Below are positions 1-9,687 of a DNA stretch of 64,000 bases, one piece after another; positions within the stretch are counted from its first letter, which is position 1, and each line of letters starts with the position of its first letter. The notes beneath the pieces were generated by a model that was given only the letters and a program-made list of their open reading frames with translations, was not told the origin of the DNA and searched no databases. The stretch lies in NCBI RefSeq assembly GCF_000236785.1, contig NZ_AGUF01000104.1:16699-80698 (forward strand). The letters are read 5' to 3'. This DNA is from Achromobacter arsenitoxydans SY8 (GTDB taxonomy: Bacteria > Pseudomonadota > Gammaproteobacteria > Burkholderiales > Burkholderiaceae_B). The translations under genes and the position numbers were made by a program.

Positions 1-292
1 CATCGTCCTGACCGGCCGCGACAAGAAGCGTCGCGGCACCGTGCTGGCTCGCGTTGGCGCCGACCACGTCCTGGTCGAAGGCGTCAATGTTGCCAAGAAG
101 CACGTGAAAGCCAACCCGATGGCTAACAACCCGGGCGGGATTGTCGAAAAGACCATGCCGATCCACATCTCGAATGTGGCGCTCTTCAACCCCGCAACCG
201 GTCGTGGCGACCGCGTGGGCGTTCAAGAAGTCGAAGGTCGCAAGGTCCGCGTGTTCCGTTCCAATGGTGCCGTTGTCGGCGCCAAGGCGTAA
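1..292 (+). CDS. rplX: 50S ribosomal protein L24, 5' end missing
   Basis: C-terminal part of large-subunit protein L24, an assembly initiator that binds 23S rRNA. The reading frame is open from base 2 and reads [15 protein letters not shown], matching the KOW-motif start of L24, so the true start lies upstream of the window. The protein ends with GAKA and a TAA. The next gene, rplE, starts 12 bases later, as in the usual rplN-rplX-rplE order of the spc operon. Family assignment is secure; only the first few residues are missing. Confidence 0.95.
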   Translation, partial: IVLTGRDKKRRGTVLARVGADHVLVEGVNVAKKHVKANPMANNPGGIVEKTMPIHISNVALFNPATGRGDRVGVQEVEGRKVRVFRSNGAVVGAKA

Positions 293-304
293 GGGGCGAT
301 AGAC

Positions 305-844
305 ATGTCTCGTTTGCAAGATTTCTACAAGAGCAAGGTCGCTGGCGACCTGCAGGCCAAGTTTGGCTACAAGAGCGCAATGGAAGTGCCGCGCATCACC
401 AAGATCACCCTGAACATGGGTGTCTCGGAAGCGGTCTCCGACAAGAAAGTCATCGAACACGCTGTGTCGGATCTGACCAAGATCGCCGGCCAGAAGCCTG
501 TCGTGACGAAGACCAAGAAGGCTATCGCCGGTTTCAAGATCCGCGAAAACTACCCGATTGGTTGCATGGTCACGCTGCGTGGTCAACGCATGTACGAATT
601 CCTGGATCGCCTGGTGGCGGTTGCGCTGCCTCGCGTGCGCGACTTCCGCGGTATCTCGGGTCGTGCGTTCGACGGCCGTGGCAACTACAACATCGGGGTG
701 AAAGAGCAGATCATTTTCCCCGAAATCGAGTACGACAAGATCGACGCGCTGCGTGGGCTGAACATCAGCATCACCACCTCCGCGAAGACCGACGAAGAAG
801 CCAAGGCGCTGTTGACGGCCTTCAGCTTCCCGTTCCGTAACTAA
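305..844 (+). CDS. rplE: 50S ribosomal protein L5
   Basis: L5 of the central protuberance, which binds 5S rRNA and contacts the P-site tRNA. The 179-residue length equals the E. coli protein. Recognisable family stretches are [11 protein letters not shown] near residue 35, [17 protein letters not shown] near 63 and the [16 protein letters not shown] segment near 126. It lies 12 bases after rplX and 12 before rpsN. A second open frame inside it is a shadow. Confidence 0.98.
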   Translation: MSRLQDFYKSKVAGDLQAKFGYKSAMEVPRITKITLNMGVSEAVSDKKVIEHAVSDLTKIAGQKPVVTKTKKAIAGFKIRENYPIGCMVTLRGQRMYEFLDRLVAVALPRVRDFRGISGRAFDGRGNYNIGVKEQIIFPEIEYDKIDALRGLNISITTSAKTDEEAKALLTAFSFPFRN

Positions 845-856
845 GGGGCTGATGAC

Positions 857-1162
857 GTGGCTAAACTTTCCCTCATCAATCGCGACATCAAGCGCGCCAA
901 GCTGGCTGACAAGTTCGCTGCCAAGCGCGCTGAGTTGAAGTCGATCATTGACGACCAGTCGAAGACCGACGAAGAACGTTACCAAGCTCGGCTCAAGCTG
1001 CAACAGCTGCCGCGCAATGCCAACCCGACGCGTCAACGCAACCGTTGCGTGGTCACCGGTCGTCCTCGCGGCGTGTTCCGCAAGTTCGGTCTGACGCGCC
1101 ACAAACTGCGTGAAATGGCGATGAAGGGCGAAATCCCCGGCATCACCAAGGCCAGCTGGTAG
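857..1162 (+). CDS. rpsN: 30S ribosomal protein S14, zinc-free long form, GTG start
   Basis: S14 of the small-subunit head. At 101 residues it is the long form found in most proteobacteria, and it lacks the paired CXXC zinc ligands of the short form: only one cysteine is visible, in [11 protein letters not shown]. The start is GTG at 857, 12 bases after rpl[16 protein letters not shown] is the usual N-terminus. It sits in the normal spc-operon place between rplE and rpsH. Confidence 0.97.
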   Translation: MAKLSLINRDIKRAKLADKFAAKRAELKSIIDDQSKTDEERYQARLKLQQLPRNANPTRQRNRCVVTGRPRGVFRKFGLTRHKLREMAMKGEIPGITKASW

Positions 1163-1172
1163 GAGAAACAAT

Positions 1173-1568
1173 ATGAGCATGAGCGATCCCATCGCCGATA
1201 TGCTGACCCGCATTCGCAATGCGCAGCAAGTGGACAAAGTTACGGTGAGCATGCCCTCCTCGAAGCTGAAGGCGGCCATTGCCGCTGTGCTGAAGGACGA
1301 AGGCTACATCGACAGCTTTGAAATCAAGGGCAGCCAGGCCAAGCCTGAGCTCGAGATCACCCTGAAGTACTACGCTGGCCGTCCGGTCATCGAGCGCATC
1401 GAGCGCGTTTCGCGTCCCGGTCTGCGTATCTACAAGGGCCGTACCAGCATTCCTCAGGTCATGAACGGCCTGGGCGTGGCTATCGTTTCGACCTCGCGCG
1501 GCGTCATGACCGACCGTAAGGCTCGCGCCAACGGCGTCGGCGGCGAAGTGCTGTGCTACGTGGCCTAA
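1173..1568 (+). CDS. rpsH: 30S ribosomal protein S8
   Basis: S8, a primary 16S rRNA-binding protein of the small-subunit body; in E. coli it also represses translation of the spc operon. The 131 residues match the family length. The opening [18 protein letters not shown] and the C-terminal [13 protein letters not shown]...GGEVLCYVA are family signatures. A good AGGAGAA site precedes ATG at 1173. I did not identify an S8-binding leader structure in this window. Confidence 0.98.
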   Translation: MSMSDPIADMLTRIRNAQQVDKVTVSMPSSKLKAAIAAVLKDEGYIDSFEIKGSQAKPELEITLKYYAGRPVIERIERVSRPGLRIYKGRTSIPQVMNGLGVAIVSTSRGVMTDRKARANGVGGEVLCYVA

Positions 1569-1580
1569 GGAGAAATTCGA

Positions 1581-2114
1581 ATGTCACGTATCGCTAAGTA
1601 TCCGGTCGAACTGCCCAAGGGTGTCGAAGCCGACATCAAGCAGGATCAGATCACCGTCAAGGGCCCGCTGGGTTCCCTGACCCAAGCCCTGACTGGCGAC
1701 GTCACGATTTCGCTGGACGGAAGCAAGCTCACGTTTGCCGCCGCCAACGAAACCCGTCACGCCAACGCCATGTCGGGTACCGTGCGCGCCTTGGTTGCCA
1801 ATATGGTCACCGGCGTGAGCAAGGGCTTCGAGCGCAAGCTGACCCTGGTCGGCGTGGGTTACCGCGCCTCGATCCAAGGCGATGCCGTTAAGCTGCAGCT
1901 CGGTTTCTCGCACGATGTCTTGCATCAGTTGCCGGCCGGTATCAAGGCCGAATGCCCCACCCAGACGGAAATCGTCATCAAGGGCGCCAACAAGCAAGTC
2001 GTCGGTCAGATGGCCGCTGAAATCCGCGCGTACCGCGAACCTGAACCCTACAAGGGCAAGGGTGTGCGTTACTCGGACGAACGCGTCGTCATCAAAGAAA
2101 CCAAGAAGAAATAA
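1581..2114 (+). CDS. rplF: 50S ribosomal protein L6
   Basis: L6 binds 23S rRNA near the factor-binding stalk base. It has 177 residues, as in E. coli, with the paired L6 folds. Visible signatures are [15 protein letters not shown] at the start, LVGVGYRA near residue 90 and the C-terminal [15 protein letters not shown] segment. It lies 12 bases after rpsH and 21 before rplR. A minus-strand frame of 646 codons runs across this gene and its neighbours and is a codon-bias shadow. Confidence 0.98.
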   Translation: MSRIAKYPVELPKGVEADIKQDQITVKGPLGSLTQALTGDVTISLDGSKLTFAAANETRHANAMSGTVRALVANMVTGVSKGFERKLTLVGVGYRASIQGDAVKLQLGFSHDVLHQLPAGIKAECPTQTEIVIKGANKQVVGQMAAEIRAYREPEPYKGKGVRYSDERVVIKETKKK

Positions 2115-2135
2115 CGGCGCACGCAAGGACGAATC

Positions 2136-2501
2136 ATGGACAAAAAAGTTTCCCGTTTGCGTCGTGCGGTTCCGACCCGCCGGAAAATCAACGAGCTGCG
2201 CGTTCACCGCCTCTCGATTTTCCGCTCGAACCAGCACATCTACGCCAACATCATTTCGCCGGAAGGCGATCGCGTTCTGGTCAGCGCCTCGACGGTGGAA
2301 GCCGAAGTGCGTGCGCAACTGGCCGGCCAAACCGGCCAGGGCGGCAACAAGGCCGCTGCTACGCTGGTTGGCAAGCGCGTGGCCGAAAAGGCCAAGGCTG
2401 CCGGTATCGAACTGGTCGCTTTCGATCGCTCGGGCTTTCGTTACCATGGCCGCGTGAAAGCGCTGGCCGATGCCGCGCGTGAAGCCGGCCTGAAGTTCTA
2501 A
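2136..2501 (+). CDS. rplR: 50S ribosomal protein L18
   Basis: L18 binds 5S rRNA and delivers it to the 50S subunit together with L5. It has 121 residues (117 in E. coli). The family pattern [16 protein letters not shown] is near residue 25, and the C-terminal [19 protein letters not shown] is diagnostic. AAGGACGAATC precedes the ATG. The order rplF-rplR-rpsE is the conserved one. Confidence 0.98.
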   Translation: MDKKVSRLRRAVPTRRKINELRVHRLSIFRSNQHIYANIISPEGDRVLVSASTVEAEVRAQLAGQTGQGGNKAAATLVGKRVAEKAKAAGIELVAFDRSGFRYHGRVKALADAAREAGLKF

Positions 2502-2516
2502 GCGAGGATCTGTCAA

Positions 2517-3038
2517 ATGGCTAAAGTACAAGGCAAGAACGCCGCGGAAAAAGAGAACGATGACGGCCTCCGCGAAAAGATGATCGCGGTCAACCGCGTG
2601 AGCAAAGTGGTCAAGGGTGGTCGCACCATGAGCTTTGCCGCGCTGACCGTGGTTGGCGATGGCGATGGCCGCATCGGCATGGGTAAGGGCAAGGCGCGTG
2701 AAGTGCCGGTGTCCGTTCAGAAGGCCATGGAACAAGCCCGTCGCGGCATGTTCAAGGTCGCTCTGAAGAACGGCACGCTGCACCACACCGTGGTTGGCAA
2801 GCATGGCGCCGCTACCGTGCTGATCTCGCCCGCTGCTGAAGGTACTGGCGTTATCGCCGGCGGCCCGATGCGCGCTATTTTCGAAGTGATGGGTGTGCGT
2901 AACGTGGTTGCCAAGAGCCTGGGCTCGAGCAACCCCTACAACATGGTTCGCGCCACGTTGAACGGCCTGCGCGCCTCCCTGACCCCGGCCGATGTTGCTG
3001 CCAAGCGCGGCAAGACGGTCGAAGAAATCCTGGGGTAA
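2517..3038 (+). CDS. rpsE: 30S ribosomal protein S5
   Basis: S5 sits at the back of the 30S subunit near the decoding site and contributes to accuracy and mRNA unwinding. It has 173 residues, with the double-stranded-RNA-binding-like N domain ([18 protein letters not shown] near residue 33) and the [19 protein letters not shown] segment near 103. The last coding bases lie 3 bases before rpmD, which suggests translational coupling. Confidence 0.98.
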   Translation: MAKVQGKNAAEKENDDGLREKMIAVNRVSKVVKGGRTMSFAALTVVGDGDGRIGMGKGKAREVPVSVQKAMEQARRGMFKVALKNGTLHHTVVGKHGAATVLISPAAEGTGVIAGGPMRAIFEVMGVRNVVAKSLGSSNPYNMVRATLNGLRASLTPADVAAKRGKTVEEILG

Positions 3039-3041
3039 ATC

Positions 3042-3227
3042 ATGGCTCAGAAGCAGATCAAAGTGACCCTCGTGCGCTCGGTGATCGGTACCAAGCAATC
3101 GCACCGTGATACGGTTCGCGGTTTGGGCTTGGGCCGTATCAACAGCAGCCGCGTGCTGGTCGATACGCCCGAGGTGCGTGGGATGATCCGTAAGGTGGAT
3201 TATCTCGTTTCCGTCTCGGAAGCCTAA
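3042..3227 (+). CDS. rpmD: 50S ribosomal protein L30
   Basis: Small 50S protein of 61 residues (59 in E. coli). The pattern [10 protein letters not shown]...[10 protein letters not shown] followed by [16 protein letters not shown] is the L30 signature. It follows rpsE by only 3 bases and precedes rplO by 9. Confidence 0.98.
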   Translation: MAQKQIKVTLVRSVIGTKQSHRDTVRGLGLGRINSSRVLVDTPEVRGMIRKVDYLVSVSEA

Positions 3228-3236
3228 GGAATCACC

Positions 3237-3677
3237 ATGTCGGATATGCAACTTAATACGCTGAAGCCCGCCGAGGGCAGCAAGCACGCCAAGCGCCGCG
3301 TCGGCCGTGGCATCGGTTCGGGTCTGGGTAAGACCGCCGGCCGTGGTCACAAGGGTCAGAAGTCGCGCTCGGGCGGTTTCCACAAGGTTGGCTTCGAAGG
3401 CGGTCAAATGCCGCTGCAACGTCGCCTGCCCAAGCGTGGTTTCACCCCGCTGGGTCAACACCTGTATGCCCAAGTTCTTCTGTCGGACCTGCAGGCCCTG
3501 CCCATCGACGAAATCGATGTGCAAGTGCTGAAGGCTGCCGGCGTGATCGGCCAGGCGGTTCGTTTCGCCAAGGTTATCAAGTCGGGTGAACTCTCGCGCA
3601 AGGTCGTGCTCAAGGGCATTACCGCGACGGCCGGCGCTCGCGCCGCCATCGAAGCCGCGGGCGGCTCGCTTGCCTGA
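3237..3677 (+). CDS. rplO: 50S ribosomal protein L15
   Basis: Late-assembly 50S protein that threads into 23S rRNA with a glycine/arginine-rich N-terminal arm. It has 146 residues (144 in E. coli). The arm [20 protein letters not shown] near residue 20 and [18 protein letters not shown] near 52 are diagnostic. It lies directly before secY, the standard position in the spc operon. Confidence 0.98.
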   Translation: MSDMQLNTLKPAEGSKHAKRRVGRGIGSGLGKTAGRGHKGQKSRSGGFHKVGFEGGQMPLQRRLPKRGFTPLGQHLYAQVLLSDLQALPIDEIDVQVLKAAGVIGQAVRFAKVIKSGELSRKVVLKGITATAGARAAIEAAGGSLA

Positions 3678-3690
3678 TCAGAGGTGACGA

Positions 3691-5016
3691 GTGGCTAACG
3701 CGCAGGCATTGGGCAAATCCGGAGCACGATACGGCGATCTGAAGCGCCGTCTTGTGTTCCTGGTGCTCGCCCTGGTGGTTTACCGTTTGGGTACACACAT
3801 CCCGGTTCCGGGTATTAACCCGGACGCGCTGGCGGACTTGTTCCGTCAGAACCAGGGCGGGATCCTGGGCCTGTTCAACATGTTCTCGGGCGGGGCGCTC
3901 TCGCGTTTCTCGATTTTTGCCCTGGGGATCATGCCGTACATTTCGGCATCCATCATCATGCAGTTGATGTCGGTGGTGGTGCCGTCGCTGGAAGCGCTCA
4001 AGAAAGAGGGCGAGGCCGGACGTCGGAAGATTACCCAATACACCCGCTACGGCACGGTCGTGCTGGCGCTGGTGCAGGCTGTGGGCATTTCGGTGGCGCT
4101 GGAGTCCCAGCAGGGACTGGTGATCGATCCGGGCATGCTGTTCCGCTTCACGACCGTCGTGACTCTGGTCACTGGCACCATGTTCGTCATGTGGCTGGGT
4201 GAGCAGATTACCGAACGCGGTCTGGGCAACGGGATTTCCATCCTGATCTTCGCAGGTATCGTGGCGGGTCTTCCCGCGGCGCTGGCTGCTCTGTTGGACC
4301 TGGTCCGCACCAACGCGATGTCCGTGCTTTCGGCGCTGTTCATCGTGGCTCTGGTGGTGCTGGTTACCGCTTTTGTGGTGTTCGTGGAACGCGGACAGCG
4401 CAAGATCACGGTGAACTACGCCAAGCGTCAGGTCGGCAACAAGGTCTACGGTGGTCAAAGCTCGCATTTGCCGCTGAAGCTGAACATGGCAGGGGTGATT
4501 CCGCCGATCTTCGCGTCGTCGATCATTCTGTTCCCGGCCACGATCACGAGCTGGTTCTCCAGCAGCGAGAACATGCGCTGGCTTAGCGACCTGGCTGCGG
4601 CCCTGTCGCCTCGTCAACCGCTCTACATCACGCTGTACTCGGTCGCGATTATTTTCTTCTGCTTTTTCTACACGGCTCTGGTTTTCAACAGCCGCGAAAC
4701 GGCGGACAACCTGAAGAAGAGTGGTGCGTTTGTTCCGGGCATCCGTCCGGGCGAGCAAACGGCGCGCTACATCGACAAGATCCTGATGCGTTTGACGCTC
4801 GCAGGTGCCATCTACATCACGTTGGTGTGCCTGTTGCCGGAATTCTTGGTGATGCGCTGGAACGTTCCCTTCTACTTCGGTGGTACGTCTCTGTTGATCA
4901 TTGTGGTGGTGACGATGGATTTCATGGCGCAGGTTCAGGCCTACATGATGTCTCACCAGTACGACTCGTTGCTCAAGAAGGCTAACTTCAAGGGCGCGGG
5001 TTTGCCGATGCGGTAA
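3691..5016 (+). CDS. secY: preprotein translocase subunit SecY, GTG start
   Basis: The channel-forming subunit of the SecYEG translocon in the inner membrane. The 441 residues match the family (443 in E. coli), with ten hydrophobic membrane segments. Signatures include [15 protein letters not shown] at residues 28-42, the [14 protein letters not shown] stretch near residue 82, and the cytoplasmic loop [15 protein letters not shown] near residue 235 that contacts SecA and the ribosome. The start is GTG at 3691 with GAGGTGAC upstream, 13 bases after rplO. infA follows after 8 bases. Confidence 0.98.
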   Translation: MANAQALGKSGARYGDLKRRLVFLVLALVVYRLGTHIPVPGINPDALADLFRQNQGGILGLFNMFSGGALSRFSIFALGIMPYISASIIMQLMSVVVPSLEALKKEGEAGRRKITQYTRYGTVVLALVQAVGISVALESQQGLVIDPGMLFRFTTVVTLVTGTMFVMWLGEQITERGLGNGISILIFAGIVAGLPAALAALLDLVRTNAMSVLSALFIVALVVLVTAFVVFVERGQRKITVNYAKRQVGNKVYGGQSSHLPLKLNMAGVIPPIFASSIILFPATITSWFSSSENMRWLSDLAAALSPRQPLYITLYSVAIIFFCFFYTALVFNSRETADNLKKSGAFVPGIRPGEQTARYIDKILMRLTLAGAIYITLVCLLPEFLVMRWNVPFYFGGTSLLIIVVVTMDFMAQVQAYMMSHQYDSLLKKANFKGAGLPMR

Positions 5017-5024
5017 GCAAAAGA

Positions 5025-5243
5025 ATGTCCAAGGACGACGTCATTCAGATGCAAGGCGAGGTTCTTGAGAACCTCCCGAACGCGACATTTCGCGTCAAGC
5101 TCGAAAACGGCCACGTGGTGTTGGGCCATATTTCCGGCAAGATGCGTATGCATTACATCCGGATCCTGCCGGGTGACAAGGTCACAGTGGAGCTCACGCC
5201 CTATGACCTGACGCGAGCCAGGATAGTTTTCCGCTCCAAATGA
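5025..5243 (+). CDS. infA: translation initiation factor IF-1
   Basis: IF-1 occupies the ribosomal A site during initiation. The 72 residues match E. coli exactly in length, and the S1-like OB fold is clear: [28 protein letters not shown] near residue 37 and the ending [13 protein letters not shown]. Its place between secY and rpmJ is typical of betaproteobacteria, whereas in E. coli infA lies elsewhere. Confidence 0.97.
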   Translation: MSKDDVIQMQGEVLENLPNATFRVKLENGHVVLGHISGKMRMHYIRILPGDKVTVELTPYDLTRARIVFRSK

Positions 5244-5277
5244 GCGGAACCGGATTACGGAAAATTAGGAGTCAACC

Positions 5278-5391
5278 ATGAAAGTAATGGCATCGGTTAA
5301 GCGGATCTGCCGCAACTGCAAAGTTATCAAACGTCACGGCGTGGTGCGCGTTATCTGCACCGACCCGCGTCACAAGCAGCGTCAAGGCTAA
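5278..5391 (+). CDS. rpmJ: 50S ribosomal protein L36, zinc-type
   Basis: A 37-codon gene with a strong TTAGGAG ribosome-binding site ahead of ATG 5278. The product begins [15 protein letters not shown] and ends RHKQRQG. It has the complete zinc ligand set C11, C14, C27 and H32, so this is the zinc-binding form of L36. It separates infA from rpsM and marks the spc/alpha operon junction, with 34 bases before it and 43 after. Confidence 0.97.
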
Positions 5392-5434
5392 CTCGGGTTA
5401 GCGACTACGCAACGGATTTATTCAAGGAACAGTC

Positions 5435-5800
5435 ATGGCCCGTATTGCTGGCATTAACATTCCGCCGCAACAGCACGCCGAGATCGGCCTGACCGCCATT
5501 TTTGGCATCGGTCGTACGCGCGCTCGCAAGATTTGCGAAGCGGCAAACGTACCCTTTGACAAAAAGGTCAAGGATCTGAGCGACGCTGAATTGGAACGCG
5601 TCCGCGAACATGTTGGTTTGTTCACGGTTGAAGGCGACCTGCGTCGTGAAGTACAGCTCTCGATCAAGCGTTTGATCGACCTGGGAACCTACCGCGGTAT
5701 GCGTCACAAGCGCGGTTTGCCCGTGCGCGGCCAGCGCACTCGCACCAACGCCCGGACCCGCAAGGGCCCGCGTCGTGCTGCTGCGTCCCTGAAGAAATAA
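5435..5800 (+). CDS. rpsM: 30S ribosomal protein S13
   Basis: S13 of the 30S head, contacting the P-site tRNA and forming bridges to the 50S subunit. It has 121 residues (118 in E. coli). [20 protein letters not shown] and the C-terminal [20 protein letters not shown] are diagnostic. It is the first gene of the alpha operon. AAGGAACAGTC provides the ribosome-binding site. Confidence 0.98.
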   Translation: MARIAGINIPPQQHAEIGLTAIFGIGRTRARKICEAANVPFDKKVKDLSDAELERVREHVGLFTVEGDLRREVQLSIKRLIDLGTYRGMRHKRGLPVRGQRTRTNARTRKGPRRAAASLKK

Positions 5801-5815
5801 TCGAGGAACAGGATT

Positions 5816-6217
5816 ATGGCGAAAGCTTCCACCAGCGGCGCTTCGCGCGTGCGCAAAAAGGTCAAGAAGAACGTCTCGGACGGCATCGCGCACGTTCACG
5901 CTTCGTTCAACAACACCATCATCACCATCACCGATCGTCAGGGCAACGCGCTGTCGTGGGCCACGTCGGGCGGTGCTGGCTTCAAGGGTTCGCGTAAGTC
6001 GACCCCGTTCGCCGCGCAGGTTGCCGCTGAAACGGCCGGCCGCGTTGCTCTCGAGTACGGCATCAAGACGCTGGAAGTTCGCATCAAGGGCCCCGGCCCC
6101 GGCCGCGAATCGTCGGTGCGCGCTCTGAACGCGCTGGGCATCAAGATTTCGTCCATCGCCGACATCACGCCCGTTCCGCACAACGGCTGCCGTCCGCCGA
6201 AGCGTCGTCGTATCTAA
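5816..6217 (+). CDS. rpsK: 30S ribosomal protein S11
   Basis: S11 of the 30S platform, near the E and P sites. It has 133 residues (129 in E. coli). The signature [20 protein letters not shown] is near residue 23 and [17 protein letters not shown] closes the protein. It is 15 bases after rpsM and 11 before rpsD. Confidence 0.98.
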   Translation: MAKASTSGASRVRKKVKKNVSDGIAHVHASFNNTIITITDRQGNALSWATSGGAGFKGSRKSTPFAAQVAAETAGRVALEYGIKTLEVRIKGPGPGRESSVRALNALGIKISSIADITPVPHNGCRPPKRRRI

Positions 6218-6228
6218 AGGGAATCCAC

Positions 6229-6852
6229 ATGGCACGTTATATTGGACCCAAATGCAAGCTCTCGCGCCGCGAGGGTACTGACCTGTTCCTGAAGAGCGCC
6301 CGCCGCTCGCTGGATTCCAAGTGCAAGCTGGATTCCAAGCCTGGCCAACACGGCCGCACTTCGGGTGCCCGCACTTCCGACTACGGCCTGCAGCTGCGCG
6401 AAAAGCAAAAGCTGAAGCGCATGTACGGCGTGCTGGAAAAGCAATTCCGCAAGTACTTCGCTGAAGCCGAGCGTCGCCGTGGCAACACCGGCGAAACGCT
6501 GATCCAGCTGCTGGAATCGCGCCTGGACAACGTCGTCTACCGCATGGGCTTCGGCTCGACGCGCGCCGAAGCTCGCCAGCTGGTGAGCCACCGCGCCATC
6601 GAACTGAACGGCCACACGGCTGACATCGCTTCGATGCTGGTCAAGGCTGGCGACGTTATCTCGGTCCGCGAAAAGGCCAAGAAGCAAGGCCGCATCAAGG
6701 AATCGCTCGACCTGGCCACCAGCATCGGCATCCCCCAGTGGGTGGAAGTCGACACGACCAAGTTGACCGGTACGTTCAAGTCGGCCCCCGACCGCGCTGA
6801 TGTCGCTCGCGACATCAACGAGTCGATGGTCGTCGAACTGTACTCGCGTTAA
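6229..6852 (+). CDS. rpsD: 30S ribosomal protein S4
   Basis: S4 nucleates 30S assembly and in E. coli represses the alpha operon. It has 207 residues (206 in E. coli): [20 protein letters not shown] at the start, then the S4 RNA-binding domain with [13 protein letters not shown] near residue 93 and [14 protein letters not shown] near 112. The gap to rpoA is long (214 bases), unlike the short gaps upstream. Confidence 0.98.
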   Translation: MARYIGPKCKLSRREGTDLFLKSARRSLDSKCKLDSKPGQHGRTSGARTSDYGLQLREKQKLKRMYGVLEKQFRKYFAEAERRRGNTGETLIQLLESRLDNVVYRMGFGSTRAEARQLVSHRAIELNGHTADIASMLVKAGDVISVREKAKKQGRIKESLDLATSIGIPQWVEVDTTKLTGTFKSAPDRADVARDINESMVVELYSR

Positions 6853-6925
6853 TCACGCCTGCCGGCGCCTCCTTCGCGGAAGCGCTGGCAAGCTGGTCCC
6901 GCGACCTGTTTGCACGTCCCGCAGC

Positions 6926-6957
6926 AGCCCGCTTTCCGCCTTTCGGCGGGGCGGGCT
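6926..6957 (+). other. GC-rich hairpin in the rpsD-rpoA gap
   Basis: Inverted repeat AGCCCGC (6926-6932) and GCGGGCT (6951-6957), with an inner CCGCC/GGCGG stem. Only two or three T residues follow, so it is a poor intrinsic terminator. It may be a partial attenuator or a processing or stability element between rpsD and rpoA. The rest of the 214-base gap holds no gene I can support; the rpoA ribosome-binding site AAAGGAACA lies at its end. Confidence 0.4.
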
Positions 6958-7066
6958 TTGCGGTAAGTATCGGACGATGATTTTCGTTGTCCGCGATTCA
7001 AGTTTCACCCTGTCCATCAGCCTTATCGGTGTAACGAGCCGAGGGTATTGAAAAGGAACACAGTAC

Positions 7067-8053
7067 ATGTCCACTCAAGGTTTCCTGAAGCCGCGCTCCA
7101 TTGAAGTCGAACCGGTCGGCACGCACCATGCCAAGATCGTGATGGAGCCGTTCGAGCGTGGCTACGGTCACACGCTGGGCAACGCCCTGCGCCGCATCCT
7201 GCTGTCTTCGATGACCGGCTACGCGCCGACCGAAGTCCAGATGACGGGCGTGGTGCACGAATACTCGACCATCCCGGGCGTTCGCGAAGATGTCGTCGAC
7301 ATCCTGCTGAACCTGAAGGGCGTGGTCTTTAAGCTGCACAACCGCGACGAAGTGACGCTGGTTCTGCGCAAGTCCGGCGCCGGCACCGTGCTGGCCAGCG
7401 ACATCGAGCTGCCGCACGACGTCGAAATCATCAACCCCGGCCACGCCATCTGCAACCTGACGGAAGCGGGCAAGCTGGAAATGCAGATCAAGGTCGAGAA
7501 GGGCCGCGGCTACGTGCCGGGCAACGTGCGTGCGCTGTCGGAAGACCGTACCCACACCATCGGCCGCATCGTCCTGGACGCTTCGTTCAGCCCGGTCCGC
7601 CGCGTGAGCTACGCTGTCGAAAGCGCCCGTGTGGAACAGCGCACCGACCTGGACAAGCTGGTGCTGGACATCGAAACCAACGGCGTCATTTCGCCCGAGG
7701 AAGCGGTGCGCCAGTCGGCCCGCATCCTGATGGACCAGATCTCGGTCTTCGCCGCCCTGGAAGGCGCTGGCGATTCGTACGAAGCCCCGGTCCGCGGCAC
7801 GCCGCAAATCGACCCGGTGCTGCTGCGTCCGGTCGACGACCTGGAGCTGACGGTGCGTTCGGCCAACTGCCTGAAGGCCGAAAACATCTACTACATCGGC
7901 GACCTGATCCAGCGTACCGAAAACGAGCTGCTCAAGACCCCGAACCTGGGCCGCAAGTCGCTCAACGAGATCAAGGAAGTCCTGGCTGCACGTGGCCTGA
8001 CGCTCGGCATGAAGCTCGAGAACTGGCCGCCCCTGGGCCTGGAGCGTCCCTAA
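7067..8053 (+). CDS. rpoA: RNA polymerase alpha subunit
   Basis: Alpha subunit of RNA polymerase: the N-terminal domain dimerises and assembles the enzyme, the C-terminal domain binds UP elements and activators. It has 328 residues (329 in E. coli). NTD signatures include [20 protein letters not shown] near residue 27. The CTD (about 245-328) contains [13 protein letters not shown], including the arginine equivalent to E. coli R265, and [14 protein letters not shown]. It stands apart from rpsD by 214 bases and from rplQ by 186. Confidence 0.98.
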   Translation: MSTQGFLKPRSIEVEPVGTHHAKIVMEPFERGYGHTLGNALRRILLSSMTGYAPTEVQMTGVVHEYSTIPGVREDVVDILLNLKGVVFKLHNRDEVTLVLRKSGAGTVLASDIELPHDVEIINPGHAICNLTEAGKLEMQIKVEKGRGYVPGNVRALSEDRTHTIGRIVLDASFSPVRRVSYAVESARVEQRTDLDKLVLDIETNGVISPEEAVRQSARILMDQISVFAALEGAGDSYEAPVRGTPQIDPVLLRPVDDLELTVRSANCLKAENIYYIGDLIQRTENELLKTPNLGRKSLNEIKEVLAARGLTLGMKLENWPPLGLERP

Positions 8054-8068
8054 GTCTTGAAAGGGTGC

Positions 8069-8117
8069 CGCCCCTGAAAAGGGGCGTCTCCCGCAGCGCC
8101 CGGCCTCGCCGCCGGGC
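8069..8117 (+). other. two hairpins in the rpoA-rplQ gap
   Basis: Two inverted repeats without T-tracts lie shortly after rpoA: CGCCCC/GGGGCG (8069-8074 and 8081-8086) and GCCCGGC/GCCGGGC (8098-8104 and 8111-8117). They could stabilise the 3' end of upstream mRNA or allow partial termination, so rplQ may be expressed at a different level from rpoA. Nothing else is evident in the 186-base gap apart from the rplQ ribosome-binding site AAAGGAAAC. Confidence 0.4.
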
Positions 8118-8239
8118 GGTTTGCGAAACCGTCGTAAAATGCACCGTTTTCTACCGGACCGCGGCCTGATTGCAGGCTGATAGAAGAGCCGGCAACCCGA
8201 TGGCGGAAACGCCGTCTTTAGATTCAAAGGAAACTTATC

Positions 8240-8632
8240 ATGCGTCACGGTAATGGCTTGCGTAAGCTCAACCGCACCAGCAGTCACCGTCTTGCCATGT
8301 TCCGCAACATGGCCGTTTCGTTGATCACCCACGAAGCAATCAAGACCACGCTGCCGAAGGCGAAAGAATTGCGCCGCGTCATCGAACCCCTGATCACGCT
8401 GGGCAAGGAGCCCACGCTCGCGAACAAGCGTCTGGCATTTGCCCGTCTGCGCGATCGCGATGCGGTTGTGAAGCTGTTTGCCGAAATCGGCCCGCGCTAC
8501 GCGGCCCGTAACGGCGGCTACACCCGCGTGCTGAAGATGGGCTTCCGTCAGGGCGACAACGCTCCCATGGCTTTCATGGAGCTGGTCGACCGTCCGGAAG
8601 TCGATGAAGCCGCTGCGGACAGCGCCGAGTAA
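8240..8632 (+). CDS. rplQ: 50S ribosomal protein L17
   Basis: L17 lies near the peptide exit tunnel. It has 130 residues (127 in E. coli). [20 protein letters not shown] at the start is the family signature, and the acidic tail ([11 protein letters not shown]) is a common variable end. It is the last gene of the alpha operon; a strong terminator begins 21 bases after the stop. Confidence 0.98.
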   Translation: MRHGNGLRKLNRTSSHRLAMFRNMAVSLITHEAIKTTLPKAKELRRVIEPLITLGKEPTLANKRLAFARLRDRDAVVKLFAEIGPRYAARNGGYTRVLKMGFRQGDNAPMAFMELVDRPEVDEAAADSAE

Positions 8633-8653
8633 ATCTCGGTAGCTCGATAAGCG

Positions 8654-8689
8654 ACAAGGGCGGGTCTTCGGACCCGCCCTTGTTTTTTT
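8654..8689 (+). terminator. rho-independent terminator of the ribosomal operon
   Basis: Perfect 13-base stem ACAAGGGCGGGTC (8654-8666) with a TTCG tetraloop and GACCCGCCCTTGT (8671-8683), running into a seven-T tract (8683-8689). It lies directly after rplQ and ends the spc/alpha block. Confidence 0.95.
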
Positions 8690-8779
8690 GCCGCTCGGTA
8701 TCTTGGCCCGTCACGCGTGGGTCGCGCTACGCCGCTAGATCCGTCCTGGTCGCGCCAAAACGGTGCAGGACGGCATGCA

Positions 8780-9217
8780 TCAGGATGAGTGCAGTTCGTC
8801 GCGCAGTTGCGCCGCGGTCGCCGCCAGCGCCTCCTGCGGCGGTTGGGGCGGCATTCTGAAGGTGAGGTCCTGTTGTTCGATGTACTGCGTTGAGGTGACG
8901 TCCTGCGGGTGATGCATGGGAATGACGTGCGCATGCGCGTGCGCCACGTGGATGCCCGTGAAGGCGAAACCCACGCGTTCGACGCCGTACAGGCGTTTCA
9001 TGTGGCGTCCCAGTTTCTGCCCCAGGTTGAGGATGCGCCCGGCCAGGTCCGCCGGCATGTCCTCGTAGTAGGGATAGTGCTGCTTGGGAATGATGAGCGC
9101 GTGGCCCGGCCGCACGGGCTGGATGTCCAGGAAGGCCAGCAGGCGGTCGTCCTCGTGGATGATGTGCGCGGGGATCTCATGGCGGGCGATGCGGCAGAAC
9201 AGACAGTTGTCGGACAT
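8780..9217 (-). CDS. HIT-family nucleotide-binding hydrolase
   Basis: Histidine-triad protein of 145 residues, expected to hydrolyse or transfer nucleotide monophosphates. The catalytic triad motif HAHAHVI is at residues 93-99 (H93, H95, H97). An N-terminal CLFC pair (C5, C8) resembles the zinc site of some HIT proteins. The frame is open 23 codons further upstream, but the start at 9217 (MSDNCLFCRI) fits family N-termini and has GAGGC just before it. It is divergent from cutA. The substrate cannot be told from sequence. Confidence 0.9.
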   Translation of the reverse strand: MSDNCLFCRIARHEIPAHIIHEDDRLLAFLDIQPVRPGHALIIPKQHYPYYEDMPADLAGRILNLGQKLGRHMKRLYGVERVGFAFTGIHVAHAHAHVIPMHHPQDVTSTQYIEQQDLTFRMPPQPPQEALAATAAQLRDELHSS

Positions 9218-9339
9218 GCTTGCCTCGGCGATTGGAATGGCGGCGCGGCTCGTCCGGGCCCGGTAGGGGCCGGGGTGCGGCCGCAATACCGATAAAATAC
9301 CCCGAGTTACATCCCACGCGGGTATCCCAAGGAGGCTCC

Positions 9340-9687
9340 ATGTTGCGCGATGACGACGTCGTGCTGGTCATCAGCAATGCGCCGGACCTGTTGCTGGCCA
9401 AGCGCATTGCGCATGTGCTCGTCGAGGACGGGTTGGCCGCCTGCGTGAACCTTGGCGCTGCCGGGCTGTCCATCTACATGTGGAACGGCGAGGTCGAAGG
9501 GGCCGAGGAAATCCCCATCCACATCAAGACCACCTACGCGCGCCATGCCGCCGTCGTGCAGGCGTTGGCGCAGATGCATCCCTACGATGTGCCCGAAATC
9601 ATCGTGCTGCCGGTCATCGGCGGCGCGGCGCCATACCTCGAATGGGTGCGCGAGCAGACGGCCACTACGCAGAACAAGAGAGACTGA
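9340..9687 (+). CDS. cutA: divalent-cation tolerance protein CutA
   Basis: Trimeric CutA1-type protein of 115 residues, linked to divalent metal tolerance; the biochemical role is not settled. Family features are VLVISNAPD near the start, ACVNLG, SIYMWNGEVEGAEE and IHIKTTYARH. The frame opens upstream at 9220, but ATG 9340 is preceded by a perfect AAGGAGG, which decides the start. Its stop overlaps the dsbD start (TGATG at 9685-9689). A cutA-dsbD pair is common in proteobacteria. Confidence 0.95.
   Translation: MLRDDDVVLVISNAPDLLLAKRIAHVLVEDGLAACVNLGAAGLSIYMWNGEVEGAEEIPIHIKTTYARHAAVVQALAQMHPYDVPEIIVLPVIGGAAPYLEWVREQTATTQNKRD

Noticed and set aside
1584-3524. 646-codon open frame on the minus strand across rplF-rplO
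   Set aside because: It lies fully opposite conserved ribosomal genes, has low-complexity His/Arg/Ala composition and no ribosome-binding site; it is a GC-bias shadow.
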